From Metabacillus endolithicus (GTDB lineage: Bacteria > Bacillota > Bacilli > Bacillales > Bacillaceae), in the NCBI RefSeq assembly GCF_023078335.1, contig NZ_CP095550.1, positions 2,152,001-2,216,000 on the forward strand: a DNA stretch of 64,000 nucleotides. Direction: 5' to 3'. The notes below the pieces were generated by a model. The model did not search any database and was not told the origin of the DNA. It saw only the letters and a list, made by a program, of their open reading frames with translations. A program made the position numbers and the translations under genes. Positions within the stretch are counted from its first letter, which is position 1, and each line of letters starts with the position of its first letter. Positions 35,360 to 44,715 of the stretch are shown here, in pieces.

Positions 35360-36951
35360 TAATTAAAAAAGTTCAAAACATCTTCTTTAGTTTTTAAGAT
35401 ATCTTTTTCTTTCACTTTCATTTTGGTTGCTAAGGTAATGCTGTTTTGGGCTAATTGTTCTTGAGGTATGTTTATATTGTATGCTTGCCTTGTTAATAGG
35501 TGTAATTCTTCATACTCGTTGTAGATTTTATTCAATATACTTTGATAATCTTGATCTAGTTTTTGAATGTAGGAATAATAATTATGGCGGATTTCTGCTG
35601 CTGATATTTTTAAATCGTAAGTTAAATCACTCATTATGTCCTTCAGCTTGGACAAAATTTCTGAAAAGTTTTCAATCGCATATACGACTGTACAAGACAC
35701 TATACCAGTCAGAATTCCTCCCAATACTCCTCCAATGAGATTTGCAAGAGGCGCAAAAGGAGTTGTACCTAAATAAACGACAAATGATTCTGTTAGAATG
35801 ACACCTAATGTTGTAGTGACAGAAGCCGCAATAATCTTAGAAGCTTCTATCACAGCCTCTTTTTTTGTTAAGTCTTTAGGAGGCTTTATTAGAATCTTTG
35901 CTGCTTTAATTAAAGCATGTACACTTTCATTTAAGATCCTAACCACATTTTTTGCTGTTGTAGCAAAAGTGTTTATAAAGACTGTTAATAGATTTCCTAT
36001 GAATCCACTAATAAAACCATCAGTAAATGATAGAAGTATTTTCTTTGCTTTAGCAAGCATATGGTTTTTTATGTTTAAACACGCTTTTTTAAAGCCTTCG
36101 ATTTTCTCATGGATTGTTTGCATAGATTTGTAGCTTTTAAAGTAAGCTTTCATTTCAATCATTAATGAATCTTGAAATTCATAAATAAATAGCCCGATTG
36201 CTTGTCGTTGCCCCATTGTTAGACCTTGTTTAACTCCTGTGCTTGTTACATTTTTGACGTAATAATCCACCTTGGCCTTTTTTATCGTTTTATCAACATG
36301 TTGTCTGGCTTCCTTATATTTCTGATTTGCTTGATCTTCATTTATCCCATAATACTCTGCATTACTTAATGAAGGATCCTTTTTATTATCTTTATTCATC
36401 CATTTTACTAAATCGTGTTCACCTTTTGATTGGTTTAAGCTTCCATCTGTCCAAGCTAGATTTTTTTCATTAACCGCCATATCCCCACGTGCATTGTCAG
36501 ACATATAAAGGCGTGCTTCATTATTTTGCTGTATTTCACTAGCAGAGACAATATGGTCACGATGTGCTCGACCATCTTTAGGTAAAGCTTTACCCGTATA
36601 ATCATCAACAATTACATCACTCTGTTGGAATGCTTTCTTCCGGTTTTTATTAAAATCCTTTTCATATAAATCTTTCCTTAAGTCCTGGGAGTAGTTTTGC
36701 ATAAAGCGACGTTCATCTTCATCATTAGCAAAGACCCCACGCTCGGTATTATTTAAGGTGGTTACGTTACCCCCTCGTTTATAAAGATCAAAGATAGGCC
36801 CTAAACCAAATTGTTGAATAATATTAGTAAAGACAATCTCTTTATATTGATTTAATAGTTCATTAATATGATTTGAATGAAGACCAGAATTACTTATACC
36901 CTCAAGTTCATCCCCAAACTTTTCATCAACAAATGTACCAAAAGAATGCAT
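35359..36951 (-). CDS. HNH-like nuclease domain fused to membrane/coiled-coil region
   Basis: A 530-residue protein. Residues 117-180 look like an HNH-type site: DYTGKAL, then HRDHIV (His130, Asp132, His133), then NLAWTDGSLNQSKG with the Asn and Lys typical of such folds. Residues 300-345 and 380-440 contain hydrophobic, Gly-rich segments that could insert in a membrane, and the tail is coiled coil. It starts 11 bases after the glycine-zipper gene, so the two form an operon. It is not a defence system I can name; a membrane-gated nuclease or toxin is an inference. Confidence 0.7.
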   Translation of the reverse strand: MHSFGTFVDEKFGDELEGISNSGLHSNHINELLNQYKEIVFTNIIQQFGLGPIFDLYKRGGNVTTLNNTERGVFANDEDERRFMQNYSQDLRKDLYEKDFNKNRKKAFQQSDVIVDDYTGKALPKDGRAHRDHIVSASEIQQNNEARLYMSDNARGDMAVNEKNLAWTDGSLNQSKGEHDLVKWMNKDNKKDPSLSNAEYYGINEDQANQKYKEARQHVDKTIKKAKVDYYVKNVTSTGVKQGLTMGQRQAIGLFIYEFQDSLMIEMKAYFKSYKSMQTIHEKIEGFKKACLNIKNHMLAKAKKILLSFTDGFISGFIGNLLTVFINTFATTAKNVVRILNESVHALIKAAKILIKPPKDLTKKEAVIEASKIIAASVTTTLGVILTESFVVYLGTTPFAPLANLIGGVLGGILTGIVSCTVVYAIENFSEILSKLKDIMSDLTYDLKISAAEIRHNYYSYIQKLDQDYQSILNKIYNEYEELHLLTRQAYNINIPQEQLAQNSITLATKMKVKEKDILKTKEDVLNFFN

Positions 36952-36962
36952 AAGACTTCCTC

Positions 36963-37831
36963 CTAAGCTTGGGCTCCAATAGGTCTGTTAATTAATTCCG
37001 CAGCTGATCTTGTGTTATTAATTAAGACCATTAAAATCGATAAAAGTGCATCATTATCAGTAAATTGTTTCACATCATGATGATAAGGCAAGGTTAAATT
37101 GTATACCTTATTATGAAGTTCAGTTAATTCGTTCTTAGTACTTTCAACAAGTTGGTTCGTCCGTTTTATTTCTTCTGTTGTAGCTTTTAGGGCCTGTGTA
37201 TGTGTTTTAATTTCTTTTGTTTTATTAAAAGCCTTTTCTGCCACTTTTTTGTTTTTACTTCTAGCAAATAAACCTGCGCTCGCTAAGGCTGTGCCACCAA
37301 TTGCCCAACCTACAGGCCCTGCTAATGCTAGAAAAGCGGAACCTGCAGTCATTCCTCCACCTCCGGCTACGATTGCTCCACCACCCAACCATGCTAGAGC
37401 AGCATTTGTAGCAGCAGCACCGCCTAAAAGTGAAATTGACGTTCCCGTTGACGCAGTACCAAATGTCATCGCCACTGCCATTGCAGCAGATGGACCAAAT
37501 GCTGCAACACCTGCTCCTGCAGCAGCTCCTGCAGCTCCAATACCTGTTGATGTTTTTAATGTTTTATCAAATTCTGACCGTATTTGATACATGGCATTTT
37601 CAAATTTTTTAAATTCAATTTTAATTTTTTCTATTTTTACATCTAAGTCCTCAGGTTTATTTTTCATACTATTTAAATATTCCCAAGTTTCATCAATCGC
37701 TTCTTTTAAAACTTCCTTATTAGACTGCAGCTTTTCAGAATTGTCACTACATACTTCATTGCTCTGTCATGTTCTTCATGAGCTCTTTTATATGCTGAGA
37801 TGGCCTCTTGTTTTAGTTTTCCGTTGAACAT
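36963..37831 (-). pseudogene. Glycine-zipper membrane protein with coiled coils, frameshifted
   Basis: The long frame (from 37667) starts within a coiled coil, passes a Gly/Ala-rich double membrane region (GIGAAGAAAGAGVAAFGPSA; GPVGWAIGGTALASAGLFA) and ends in another coiled coil. Upstream, another frame supplies MFNGKLKQEAISAYKRAHEE with a fair ribosome site. The two join as a continuous coiled coil if one base is restored near 37746. Proteins of this layout are widespread but uncharacterised to my knowledge. It heads the operon with the HNH-like gene. Confidence 0.7.
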
Positions 37832-37849
37832 TTTTATGCCTTCTTTCAT

Positions 37850-38187
37850 GTTATATAATTTCAGAATACATATATGGGGTGATTTATTTACTGCTCCGAA
37901 CTAAAAAAAAGACTATCATTCCGATTAGCCTCTTAAAATAATAGGTAACTGGCTGGCATAATCTCTGATCTTAGCCCCTATAGCTTTGCGTCACCATTTT
38001 TCAATGGTTTTGCCTTTTTCAATAATATATTCAAATTTAATATCATAATAATTTAGACCTAGTATTCTATTAAATTATATAAGTATAAACGACTACATTC
38101 AACATAAATTCCCTTAAAATATAAAAATATTACATATATTTACATGGTAAAATAATAGTAAAATACTACTTCTATAAAGGAGGAATT
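37850..38187. other. Intergenic region, no gene seen
   Basis: AT-rich divergent promoter region between the glycine-zipper gene and the 38188 gene. No REP, RNA gene or terminator is apparent. Confidence 0.5.
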
Positions 38188-38838
38188 ATGAAACTAAACC
38201 CAGCAATCTTATCAATCGTAGTCATAGCAGCGGTCATAGTAGGATTACAATTAAATGGAACCTCTATCGTTAGTCTGGAAGAAACCACTAATATAGAAGA
38301 AAACAAATCCACTAACACAAACTCTGCCGAAACAAAAACTAGTAACAACACAACAGAAAACCCAACATCCTCTGGCTTAACACCTGAATTTTTTGAGAAG
38401 TTTTATTCACAAAACAACTTTGACATTTTACCTGTTTATAGTGGAACTTCAAGTGATATTTATCCAGCACAAATTATACATGATGATATAGAGGTACATT
38501 TTGATGCTTATCATAATAGAAAAACTGATGAAATTCTTTTAATAGAAGTAAATATTGATGGGTCTTATTATTACAATCACACGAACCAGCAAGAAGTAGA
38601 GGATTATATAACGAATCTTGCTGAAACTTATTTCGTGGGGATGGCTGCAATACCATATCGCACCTCTACCCCTGATGAAGCAAAAGAATGGGTTCGCTCT
38701 CATATAAAAGATTCTTATGCGGTTGAACCAAAAGAGAAAACAAGCAAAAAGTTTGGGAATGCTACAATTAATGTATATGGAAGTCCATTGTTCCGTACAC
38801 TAGAAATTGATTTTGGTTATGCGGAGAAAAATATATAA
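38188..38838 (+). CDS. Exported or membrane-anchored protein, unknown
   Basis: A 216-residue protein with one N-terminal hydrophobic helix (residues 7-24), an Asn/Thr/Ser/Glu-rich linker (30-60) and an alpha/beta C-terminal domain beginning LTPEFFEKFYSQNNFD. AAAGGAGGAATT precedes the ATG. I do not recognise the domain. A fragment matching its last codons (QIDFGYAE) survives at 50859, also next to a REP, showing that a second copy once existed. Confidence 0.7.
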   Translation: MKLNPAILSIVVIAAVIVGLQLNGTSIVSLEETTNIEENKSTNTNSAETKTSNNTTENPTSSGLTPEFFEKFYSQNNFDILPVYSGTSSDIYPAQIIHDDIEVHFDAYHNRKTDEILLIEVNIDGSYYYNHTNQQEVEDYITNLAETYFVGMAAIPYRTSTPDEAKEWVRSHIKDSYAVEPKEKTSKKFGNATINVYGSPLFRTLEIDFGYAEKNI

Positions 38839-38863
38839 TTAGTGATATGATGAATAAATGAAT

Positions 38864-38882
38864 GGGACAAGGAACCTGTCCC
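38864..38882 (-). repeat. REP copy (R)
   Basis: Exact copy abutting the ribosome site of the SUKH gene. Confidence 0.9.
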
Positions 38883-38894
38883 GGAGGTGATCAT

Positions 38895-39355
38895 TTGATA
38901 AACAGTATATGGCAAGAAGATAATGAGTACTACAGGTTAAAACCATTAACAGATGCAATGGTAAAAGAGGCAGAGGATCAGCTTAATGTTAAGCTTCCGG
39001 ACTCATATATAAATATCTTAAAAGAGCAGAATGGAGGATATATTAATTATGATTCTTTTCCTTGTTCTACCCCAACTTCATGGGTGATGATCATGTAAAT
39101 GTAGACCATATCTTTGGAATTGGTAAAGAAAACAGTATATTAGACAGTGAATATTTAATAAAAGAATGGGATCTGCCGAGCAATATTGTACTGATCTCTG
39201 GAAGTGGGCATTCATGGATTGCTCTTGATTACAGAGAAACGGAAGAAAATCCTCCTGTTATTTTTATTGATGTTGATGATGAAAAAGTTATAGAATTAGC
39301 TGCTAATTTTGACTTGTTTTTAGATGGCTTGATGATTTGGGAAGGTGAAGCCTGA
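38895..39355 (+). pseudogene. SMI1/KNR4 (SUKH) family protein, frameshifted
   Basis: The first frame gives LKPLTDAMVKEAEDQLNVKL and PDSYINILKEQNGGY, the SUKH signature; the second continues GDDHVNVDHIFGIGKENS to SGHSWIALDYRE. One missing G in the GGG at 39082-39084 explains the break. SUKH proteins usually serve as immunity proteins against nuclease toxins. The start is a TTG at 38895 with GGAGGTG directly adjoining a REP copy. No obvious cognate toxin is next to it, although an HNH-like protein lies 2 kb away. A terminator follows. Confidence 0.75.
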
Positions 39356-39387
39356 AAGTTAATGAGTGTATTGTGGTGAGGAACAGG

Positions 39388-39417
39388 AAAAGCCAACTGC
39401 TATAGTTGGCTTTTTTG
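39388..39417. terminator. Intrinsic terminator
   Basis: The stem AAGCCAACT/AGTTGGCTT is followed by T6 on the plus strand, ending the SUKH gene; T4 on the minus strand may serve the 39519 gene. Confidence 0.75.
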
Positions 39418-39500
39418 TAGTAAGATTTTAAGTTGATTTCATCTCAACTAAGAGTGTAGTTTGCCCAGATGAGCATCCTCCTAGTGAGCAAATTAAGTCT

Positions 39501-39519
39501 GGGACAAGGAACCTGTCCC
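39501..39519 (-). repeat. REP copy (R)
   Basis: Exact copy sharing one base with the stop of the 39519 gene. Confidence 0.9.
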
Positions 39520-41114
39520 TAGTTCTTCATATACGAAACCTGGTTTTTGTTGTCGGTGACGTAGTAGCCGCCGCCGACTTGGAATTTGTTGCCGTCGATG
39601 GAGTAGACTCTGTAGGATTCACCTTTTTTTAGGGTTTTGTGGATTTGGCCTGTTGGTGAGTATAGTTTTGTGTCTTGTAGCATGGTTACAAATCCTACGT
39701 AGAATGCTACGTTTTGATCGTTTTTAATATAGTAGCCGCCGCCGACGTCAAATTTATTTTTATCATAGCTATAGACTCGAATTAATTCGTTTGTTTTTAC
39801 TTTACGATACGGATTTCCATTAGGAGAATAGAGGGTTGTTTCTTTTCGGATAACTAAACGTCCAATCATTAGGCTCATTTTGTTATTTTCATGTTTTACA
39901 TAATAACCACCGCCAAGATGATAGTAGTTACCTTCTACGGCAAATGTGCGATAGTTTTCTCCCTTTTTCAGTTGTTTAAAAATCGTATAAGAACCGTTCG
40001 CTTCTTTTCTTAAAAGTGGAACTTCTTGTTTAATATTAATTCTAGCCATTGGGTGTTTATGATTAATAGAATGTAAATAATCCCCTTCAAAAATAATAGA
40101 AGCTTTTTGGTCTCCAAAGATAGGGAAATAGTCAAGATAATATCTGTTATTCTCTAAATAGATTGAGATAAGGCCCTCTCTATAGTGCAGCTTTTTTGTT
40201 ATACCACTTGATTTGATGGAATATAAAAAATCATGGTTTTTATACGAATAAACATCAATACCGCCGTCTATGTTTGCAGCATATATACGGGAATCCCTCA
40301 TGTTAAACGCATAATCATTGTATTTTTTTCCTAGGTCATAGTGAAATTCCATGTCTCCATATCGTAGAGAAGCTAACCAAAAAACGATTCCGCTATTGTT
40401 ATACATTCTTAGTCCATCTGGAGTAATTTTTAACTGATTTGTTAAAAAGTAATCACCATGATAGGGTGAGTCGTATCCAGAAATTAATGTACCTTTATTT
40501 ACTTCATGTGCCGTTGTATCACGAGGACTTACTTCCTCTGTAATTGTATAAATCTTATTATAGGCTTCATTATAATAGATGGTTGATTGGTAATAAATCG
40601 TAGCAAGCCTTTCCTCATTAGGTACTTCCTGGCCATCTTTTAGTGAGTATGCTTTAATTGTCTCCCATTGACCAGATCCTTGTGTAACGTAAAGATATCC
40701 ATCTTTATCAACTGCAATATCAAATGGATCTGCTTCAATATCAAATACGTGATCAAGCTTGAAAGTATCTGTATCTACTATTGCAATTGCACCCACATAA
40801 GAACCAAAGTTAAACCGATCATGACTCATTTTATGCTGAATAAGTACTAATTGATTTTGATAGATTTCTAACTTTGTCGTTGGGTAAGGTAAATCTACCG
40901 TCTTCTTTTCTCCTGTTTTGTAGTTGATAGAATAAACCGTTTCCCCACCTTCCCTTATTAAATAAATAATCGGCCTATTGGGGTCAAGCACTGAATCAGC
41001 TGGTTCAAATCCAAGATAAATAGGTCCCTTCGCATCTTCCACCGCTGCTATTTCATTTGTTTGGATAAAAGAGATAAGTAAAATTAAAATAAAGCCCACT
41101 AAAAACCTTCTCAA
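39519..41114 (-). CDS. Secreted beta-propeller-like protein with VGGGYYV repeats
   Basis: A 531-residue secreted protein with a signal peptide to about residue 24. Residues 30-340 contain repeating blades such as DPNRPIIYLIREGGETVYSI and DIAVDKDGYLYVTQGSG, typical of a YVTN-like propeller. Residues 345-531 hold three SH3-like repeats with HLGGGYYV, DVGGGYYI and QVGGGYYV cores, each preceded by a LYSPNG-type strand. The start is a TTG with TAGGAGG upstream. The repeats probably bind the cell wall. Its stop shares a base with a REP. Confidence 0.78.
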   Translation of the reverse strand: MRRFLVGFILILLISFIQTNEIAAVEDAKGPIYLGFEPADSVLDPNRPIIYLIREGGETVYSINYKTGEKKTVDLPYPTTKLEIYQNQLVLIQHKMSHDRFNFGSYVGAIAIVDTDTFKLDHVFDIEADPFDIAVDKDGYLYVTQGSGQWETIKAYSLKDGQEVPNEERLATIYYQSTIYYNEAYNKIYTITEEVSPRDTTAHEVNKGTLISGYDSPYHGDYFLTNQLKITPDGLRMYNNSGIVFWLASLRYGDMEFHYDLGKKYNDYAFNMRDSRIYAANIDGGIDVYSYKNHDFLYSIKSSGITKKLHYREGLISIYLENNRYYLDYFPIFGDQKASIIFEGDYLHSINHKHPMARINIKQEVPLLRKEANGSYTIFKQLKKGENYRTFAVEGNYYHLGGGYYVKHENNKMSLMIGRLVIRKETTLYSPNGNPYRKVKTNELIRVYSYDKNKFDVGGGYYIKNDQNVAFYVGFVTMLQDTKLYSPTGQIHKTLKKGESYRVYSIDGNKFQVGGGYYVTDNKNQVSYMKN

Positions 41115-41184
41115 GTTCCTACCTCCTAAGTATTCTTAGGGTAAGTATAGCACCAAACCTCCCCATCATATATGGGTAATAATG

Positions 41185-41203
41185 GGGACAGGTACCTTGT
41201 CCC
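41185..41203 (+). repeat. REP copy (F)
   Basis: GGGACAGGTACCTTGTCCC; left arm of an F-terminator-R unit. Confidence 0.88.
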
Positions 41204-41270
41204 TTTGTCTTTTTCAAGTTCCTCCAAGTTTTAGAATTCAAATTGAAATATTGGGTTTATTTCCTTAATT

Positions 41271-41312
41271 AAAAGAAAAGCTCATCTGACATGTCAAATG
41301 AGCTTTTCTTGA
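41271..41312 (-). terminator. Intrinsic terminator
   Basis: The stem AAGAAAAGCTCAT/ATGAGCTTTTCTT lies just past the 41314 stop, between REP F (41185) and REP R (41323). Confidence 0.75.
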
Positions 41313-41313
41313 T

Positions 41314-41907
41314 TCATTTTCTGTGACAAGGGACCTGTCCCCTTGTCACTTTCCTAATAACAAATAGCGCTAAAATAATTGAAACAATCCATAAATATAG
41401 AGGATTTTGTCCTTCTTCTTTTACTTCGTGTTGATCTGGCTTAAACGTAATTTCGCCCGCTAGGATTTTATCTTTCTGCTCATAATGGGTATTAACCTCA
41501 TTGATTGCTTCATTGATTAAGGCTTCAAGCTCTTCTTCAGATTTTTCTTCATTATGAACATCAGCAAAAATATCTAAATAGTTGCCGTAAACGATATCCT
41601 CATGATAGACAAAAGTTGCACTTCCACTATCTTGTAAATACTCATCGACCTTTTGCGCATTTAAATTTTCATATTTGAGGTCAGTCGCATCTATAAAATA
41701 AGTATTAGATCCGGAAGTTGTTTCTTGGTCTCCAACTTTTTTAATTTCTATATAATCTAAATTGATTCTTGCACCTTCTTCCGTTTTAGCCCAACTTATA
41801 TCAGTTAAAATCTTTCTTAAGATTAGGTCATCCTCAGCAAAGACTTTAGGTATATTTAGAGATAATAGAATAGCTATAAGGAATAAGAAAGAAATTCTTT
41901 TTAACAC
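41314..41907 (-). CDS. Type I membrane protein, unknown, with REP-encoded tail
   Basis: A 197-residue protein with a signal peptide ending near KVFAED, an extracytoplasmic domain (residues 25-165) and a C-terminal membrane helix (NPLYLWIVSIILALFVI). The layout resembles small surface proteins anchored by their tail. A GTG at 41907 has GAGGTG nine bases upstream. After the helix the frame reads through the REP at 41323 (RGQVPCHRK), so the cytoplasmic end is REP-derived. No family is recognised. Confidence 0.68.
   Translation of the reverse strand: MLKRISFLFLIAILLSLNIPKVFAEDDLILRKILTDISWAKTEEGARINLDYIEIKKVGDQETTSGSNTYFIDATDLKYENLNAQKVDEYLQDSGSATFVYHEDIVYGNYLDIFADVHNEEKSEEELEALINEAINEVNTHYEQKDKILAGEITFKPDQHEVKEEGQNPLYLWIVSIILALFVIRKVTRGQVPCHRK
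41323..41341 (-). repeat. REP copy (R) inside 41314 gene end
   Basis: GTGACAAGGGACCTGTCCC; read as RGQVPCH. Confidence 0.85.
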
Positions 41908-42253
41908 TTTAGGAGACACCTCTGTTTTGGAATATAAGAATGTTACCTATGATAAACCAGTGCATTCGAAACCAAAGCTTATTAAACATAAATTTAATCT
42001 TAGCCTACGTTACAAGGGGAGATAAATAAAGTATATACTGTCCTGAAGCCCTTTTCTCAAAGAAAATCCTTTCCAGCTTCTAATAATTTGAGTTCTTATC
42101 ACTTTTTGACTTGACCAACGTCCCAAATAGCCATAATCTCTCTCCTAATGGATTTTTTCACATGGAATATATCGACATTAAAATCATCTTATTTACATGC
42201 TGGAAGTGAAAATTTTTCTTGATAATTCGACAAAATCCTACAATGGCGTGAAT

Positions 42254-42290
42254 TTAAAAAGCTATTACCCAGCGATCAGGTAATAGCCTT
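42254..42290 (-). terminator. Intrinsic terminator of the soluble chemoreceptor gene
   Basis: The stem GGCTATTACC/GGTAATAGC is followed by T5 on the minus strand. Confidence 0.65.
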
Positions 42291-42449
42291 AAAGGGGAAA
42301 AAGTTTGTAACAAGTCTCTTTTCCAGGGAGACTTACTACGATGAACATTGAAGATGCTAGTTCCTTAGTAGTGTATGCAGAAGTATCTAAAATGAAATGG
42401 ATAAAAGTTGATATAGCAATTCAATTGTTACAATAGCCACTTCAATATT

Positions 42450-42468
42450 GGGACAAGGAACCTGTCCC
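42450..42468 (-). repeat. REP copy (R)
   Basis: Exact copy ten bases past the soluble chemoreceptor stop. Confidence 0.9.
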
Positions 42469-42478
42469 TATAGCGTCC

Positions 42479-43330
42479 CTATAGCTTCGAAGCGTAGATA
42501 TTTAGTTCTTTACTCATTTTTTCGATGTCATCGATATATTTTGAGATTTCTTCTGTTGAAATTTCCTGTTCTTTACCAACGGCTACTACCTTTTCAATAG
42601 ATGAAGCCATATCCTGCATAGATTTCTGTATATCTTTAATGGTTTCTCGGATCTTCTCAGCAGATGAACTCGTTTCATTTGATAGCTTTCTAATTTCTTT
42701 AGCAACTACATCAAATCCTTTGCCCATTTCTCCTGCACGAGCTGCTTCGATTGAGGCATTTAAGCCTAATAGATTACATTGATCTGCTATTTTCTTAATA
42801 AACGTGATAACATCGTCTGTTTTTTTCATTTCTTCAGATGCTAGCTTAGATTGGTTTAGCAGATGATGGCTAATATTTGATAACCCCTCTGCTCCCTTCT
42901 CTACCGTTTCAATTCTCTCGTTAGTTGAAACGATGGAAGATACGATTTGATCTGAAATTTTTCTTAATTCTCTTTCATTATGCTCTTGTAGTTGAATAGC
43001 AATAGCACCTATGACCTTCCCTTGATGAACGATTGGATGTGCTAGTCCTGTAAAAGAAAAACCAAAGAACTCAGCTGGTACTTCTTCTTTAATTGTTTTA
43101 TTATTTTTTATACAATCCGCGAGAGGTTCGCGAGGATTAATTTTGGTTCCTTTCCTCGCCCCTAGATCAATTTTGGGACTTGGATAATACGCGAGCCATT
43201 CCTCCGTATTGCTTATTCCCATTGCAATATTGGGAAGCATTTTTGAGATAATAGATAATATCTTTATATAAGAGTCTAGTTCACTAGAATGCTCATTAGT
43301 GTTGGTGTTGTTCATGATTGATGTTGCCAT
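42479..43330 (-). CDS. Soluble methyl-accepting chemotaxis protein (YfmS-like)
   Basis: A 283-residue chemoreceptor without membrane helices. An N-terminal alpha/beta sensor of about 120 residues ([36 protein letters not shown]) precedes a short signalling coiled coil with tip [20 protein letters not shown] followed by [17 protein letters not shown]. The short coiled coil and missing HAMP match the soluble receptor YfmS of Bacillus subtilis, which switches flagellar motors. AGAGGGG precedes the ATG. Confidence 0.88.
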   Translation of the reverse strand: MATSIMNNTNTNEHSSELDSYIKILSIISKMLPNIAMGISNTEEWLAYYPSPKIDLGARKGTKINPREPLADCIKNNKTIKEEVPAEFFGFSFTGLAHPIVHQGKVIGAIAIQLQEHNERELRKISDQIVSSIVSTNERIETVEKGAEGLSNISHHLLNQSKLASEEMKKTDDVITFIKKIADQCNLLGLNASIEAARAGEMGKGFDVVAKEIRKLSNETSSSAEKIRETIKDIQKSMQDMASSIEKVVAVGKEQEISTEEISKYIDDIEKMSKELNIYASKL

Positions 43331-43418
43331 ATGATTTACCCCTCTCTTTTCTTATGTACTATTATAAGCGATCTTACCTGTTGATACATTTTTAAATATG
43401 TTTTTTTTAACACAATTA

Positions 43419-43452
43419 AAAAGGAGAAGTGCCAAATAACACTTCTCCTTGC
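43419..43452 (-). terminator. Intrinsic terminator
   Basis: The stem AAGGAGAAGTG/CACTTCTCCTT is followed by T5 on the minus strand and ends the 43545 gene, with a REP between. Confidence 0.75.
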
Positions 43453-43524
43453 AATTTCTTTTTTTATGAAAACTCCATCTTTTGTTGTTTTCTTGTTCTA
43501 AAATAGCATTCTTCTATTCATTCT

Positions 43525-43543
43525 GGGACAAGGAACCTGTCCC
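43525..43543 (-). repeat. REP copy (R)
   Basis: Exact copy one base past the GIY-YIG stop. Confidence 0.9.
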
Positions 43544-43544
43544 T

Positions 43545-44390
43545 CTAATTTTTGTTGTAACCGAACGGAATTGTTTGAAGCTTTTTCTTAAAGGAATTTT
43601 CGATTTCAACTGCTTCTAATGCTGTAATGTCTTTAGGTAAAACTTTTAAGATGATGTATTGGAAATTTAGATGTGCTGTTGGGTTCAGTGCATGTAACTC
43701 TTTAAATTTTTCATTTCCACCATGGATGGTTGAGGCATACTCCTTCCAACGTCCGAGTAAGCCGTTTTTATTATAGGAAGAGCCGATATATATTTTGCCG
43801 TTTGAACGGTCCGTTATTGCATAAATCGCATTTATTGAACTTAAAGCGATATGCCAATTCGCGTATGTTTGTTGATTATCGATGATTTGTTTTAATTCCT
43901 GATACGTTACTATGACATTTTCGTATCCTGGAAACACAACTTCACTTGTATTCACTAGCTGTGTAATAGGCTTTTCATTCGTTCCTTTTTGGTACCATTT
44001 CACAGCTGCTTTACCCCATTCAATAAATAACTTATTTTCATATGTCATTAAAGGGTCATCTTCAATTTCAAATAAGGGGTGCATAATTTCATCTTTATAT
44101 GACTTTAGTAAAAATGGTGAACACTGTGGAGATATACTTGGAGCCTCTCCGTGTCGTACTTCATATGACTTTAAATACTTTGCTGTTGTCCCTTCATCCG
44201 AAGAGAAAACTATTACTCTATCATATGCATCAAAAAAACCAGGAGATTGCTTTTGTGTATATTCTCGCAAGGATCCATCACGATATGCCGTTATAAATCG
44301 TTCATGCTTCATTGAATGACGGATTAGTAATGTTCTTGTTAAGTTGTATTGACAGCGTAGTAATATATCTGATAAATAGAAATGAATCAT
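43545..44390 (-). CDS. GIY-YIG nuclease domain protein
   Basis: A 281-residue protein with a C-terminal GIY-YIG domain (residues 190-275): AIYAITDRSNGKIYIGSSYN, then GLLGRWKEYAS with the catalytic Arg, and AVEIENSFKK with the metal-binding Glu. The N-terminal 180 residues (YRDGSLREYTQKQSPGFFDA) are not recognised and may target the nuclease. AAAGGAG precedes the ATG. A REP and a terminator follow the stop. A second, different GIY-YIG protein lies at 46251. Confidence 0.82.
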   Translation of the reverse strand: MIHFYLSDILLRCQYNLTRTLLIRHSMKHERFITAYRDGSLREYTQKQSPGFFDAYDRVIVFSSDEGTTAKYLKSYEVRHGEAPSISPQCSPFLLKSYKDEIMHPLFEIEDDPLMTYENKLFIEWGKAAVKWYQKGTNEKPITQLVNTSEVVFPGYENVIVTYQELKQIIDNQQTYANWHIALSSINAIYAITDRSNGKIYIGSSYNKNGLLGRWKEYASTIHGGNEKFKELHALNPTAHLNFQYIILKVLPKDITALEAVEIENSFKKKLQTIPFGYNKN

Positions 44391-44404
44391 ACGTTACTCC
44401 TTTA

Positions 44405-44424
44405 GGGACATAGGGTCTGGTCCC
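44405..44424 (+). repeat. Variant REP
   Basis: GGGACATAGGGTCTGGTCCC, a divergent type with GGGTCTGGT. Confidence 0.6.
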
Positions 44425-44438
44425 TTGGCCTAAACATA

Positions 44439-44457
44439 GGGTCAGGTACCTTGTCCC
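44439..44457 (+). repeat. Variant REP (F)
   Basis: GGGTCAGGTACCTTGTCCC. Confidence 0.7.
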
Positions 44458-44484
44458 ACTTTTTTTGTCTAAGAAAAGTTAATT

Positions 44485-44715
44485 CTACAACTTTTCATTT
44501 GTTTTTTTATATTCAAAATAACGTTGTAGAGCAAGGAGGTAATGATTTTTAGATTTTGGAAATTCTTTCTCGATAGCTGCTTTTAACATCGGAGTTACCT
44601 CATTTTCTCCCTTATATAACCCTCTATTAACAATTCCATTAAAACGGCCGACATAATCTTCAGCAGAGCCTTCACCGATATTATATTCTTGCATTAGGAA
44701 TTCTTTGAATTTCAT
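44485..44715 (-). CDS. Small protein, unknown (76 aa)
   Basis: A 76-residue, mostly helical protein starting MKFKEFLMQEYNIGEGSAED and including RFNGIVNRGLYKG. AGGAGGG precedes the ATG. The SAEDYVGR segment recalls the N-terminal helices of DNA-binding core domains, but this is weak. It lies upstream of the GIY-YIG gene in the same direction, with two degenerate REPs between, and could be its partner. Confidence 0.65.
   Translation of the reverse strand: MKFKEFLMQEYNIGEGSAEDYVGRFNGIVNRGLYKGENEVTPMLKAAIEKEFPKSKNHYLLALQRYFEYKKTNEKL

Larger units (their letters stand above)
41908..42478. other. Intergenic region, possible tiny gene
   Basis: It holds a terminator at 42254, a REP at 42450 and a 31-codon plus-strand frame at 42341-42436 (MNIEDASSLVVYAEV) with GGGAGA upstream. 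The tiny frame is too weak to call as a gene. Confidence 0.4.

Noticed and set aside
42341..42436. Tiny plus-strand frame MNIEDASSLVVYAEV
   Set aside because: Only 31 codons with a weak ribosome site; noted but not called.
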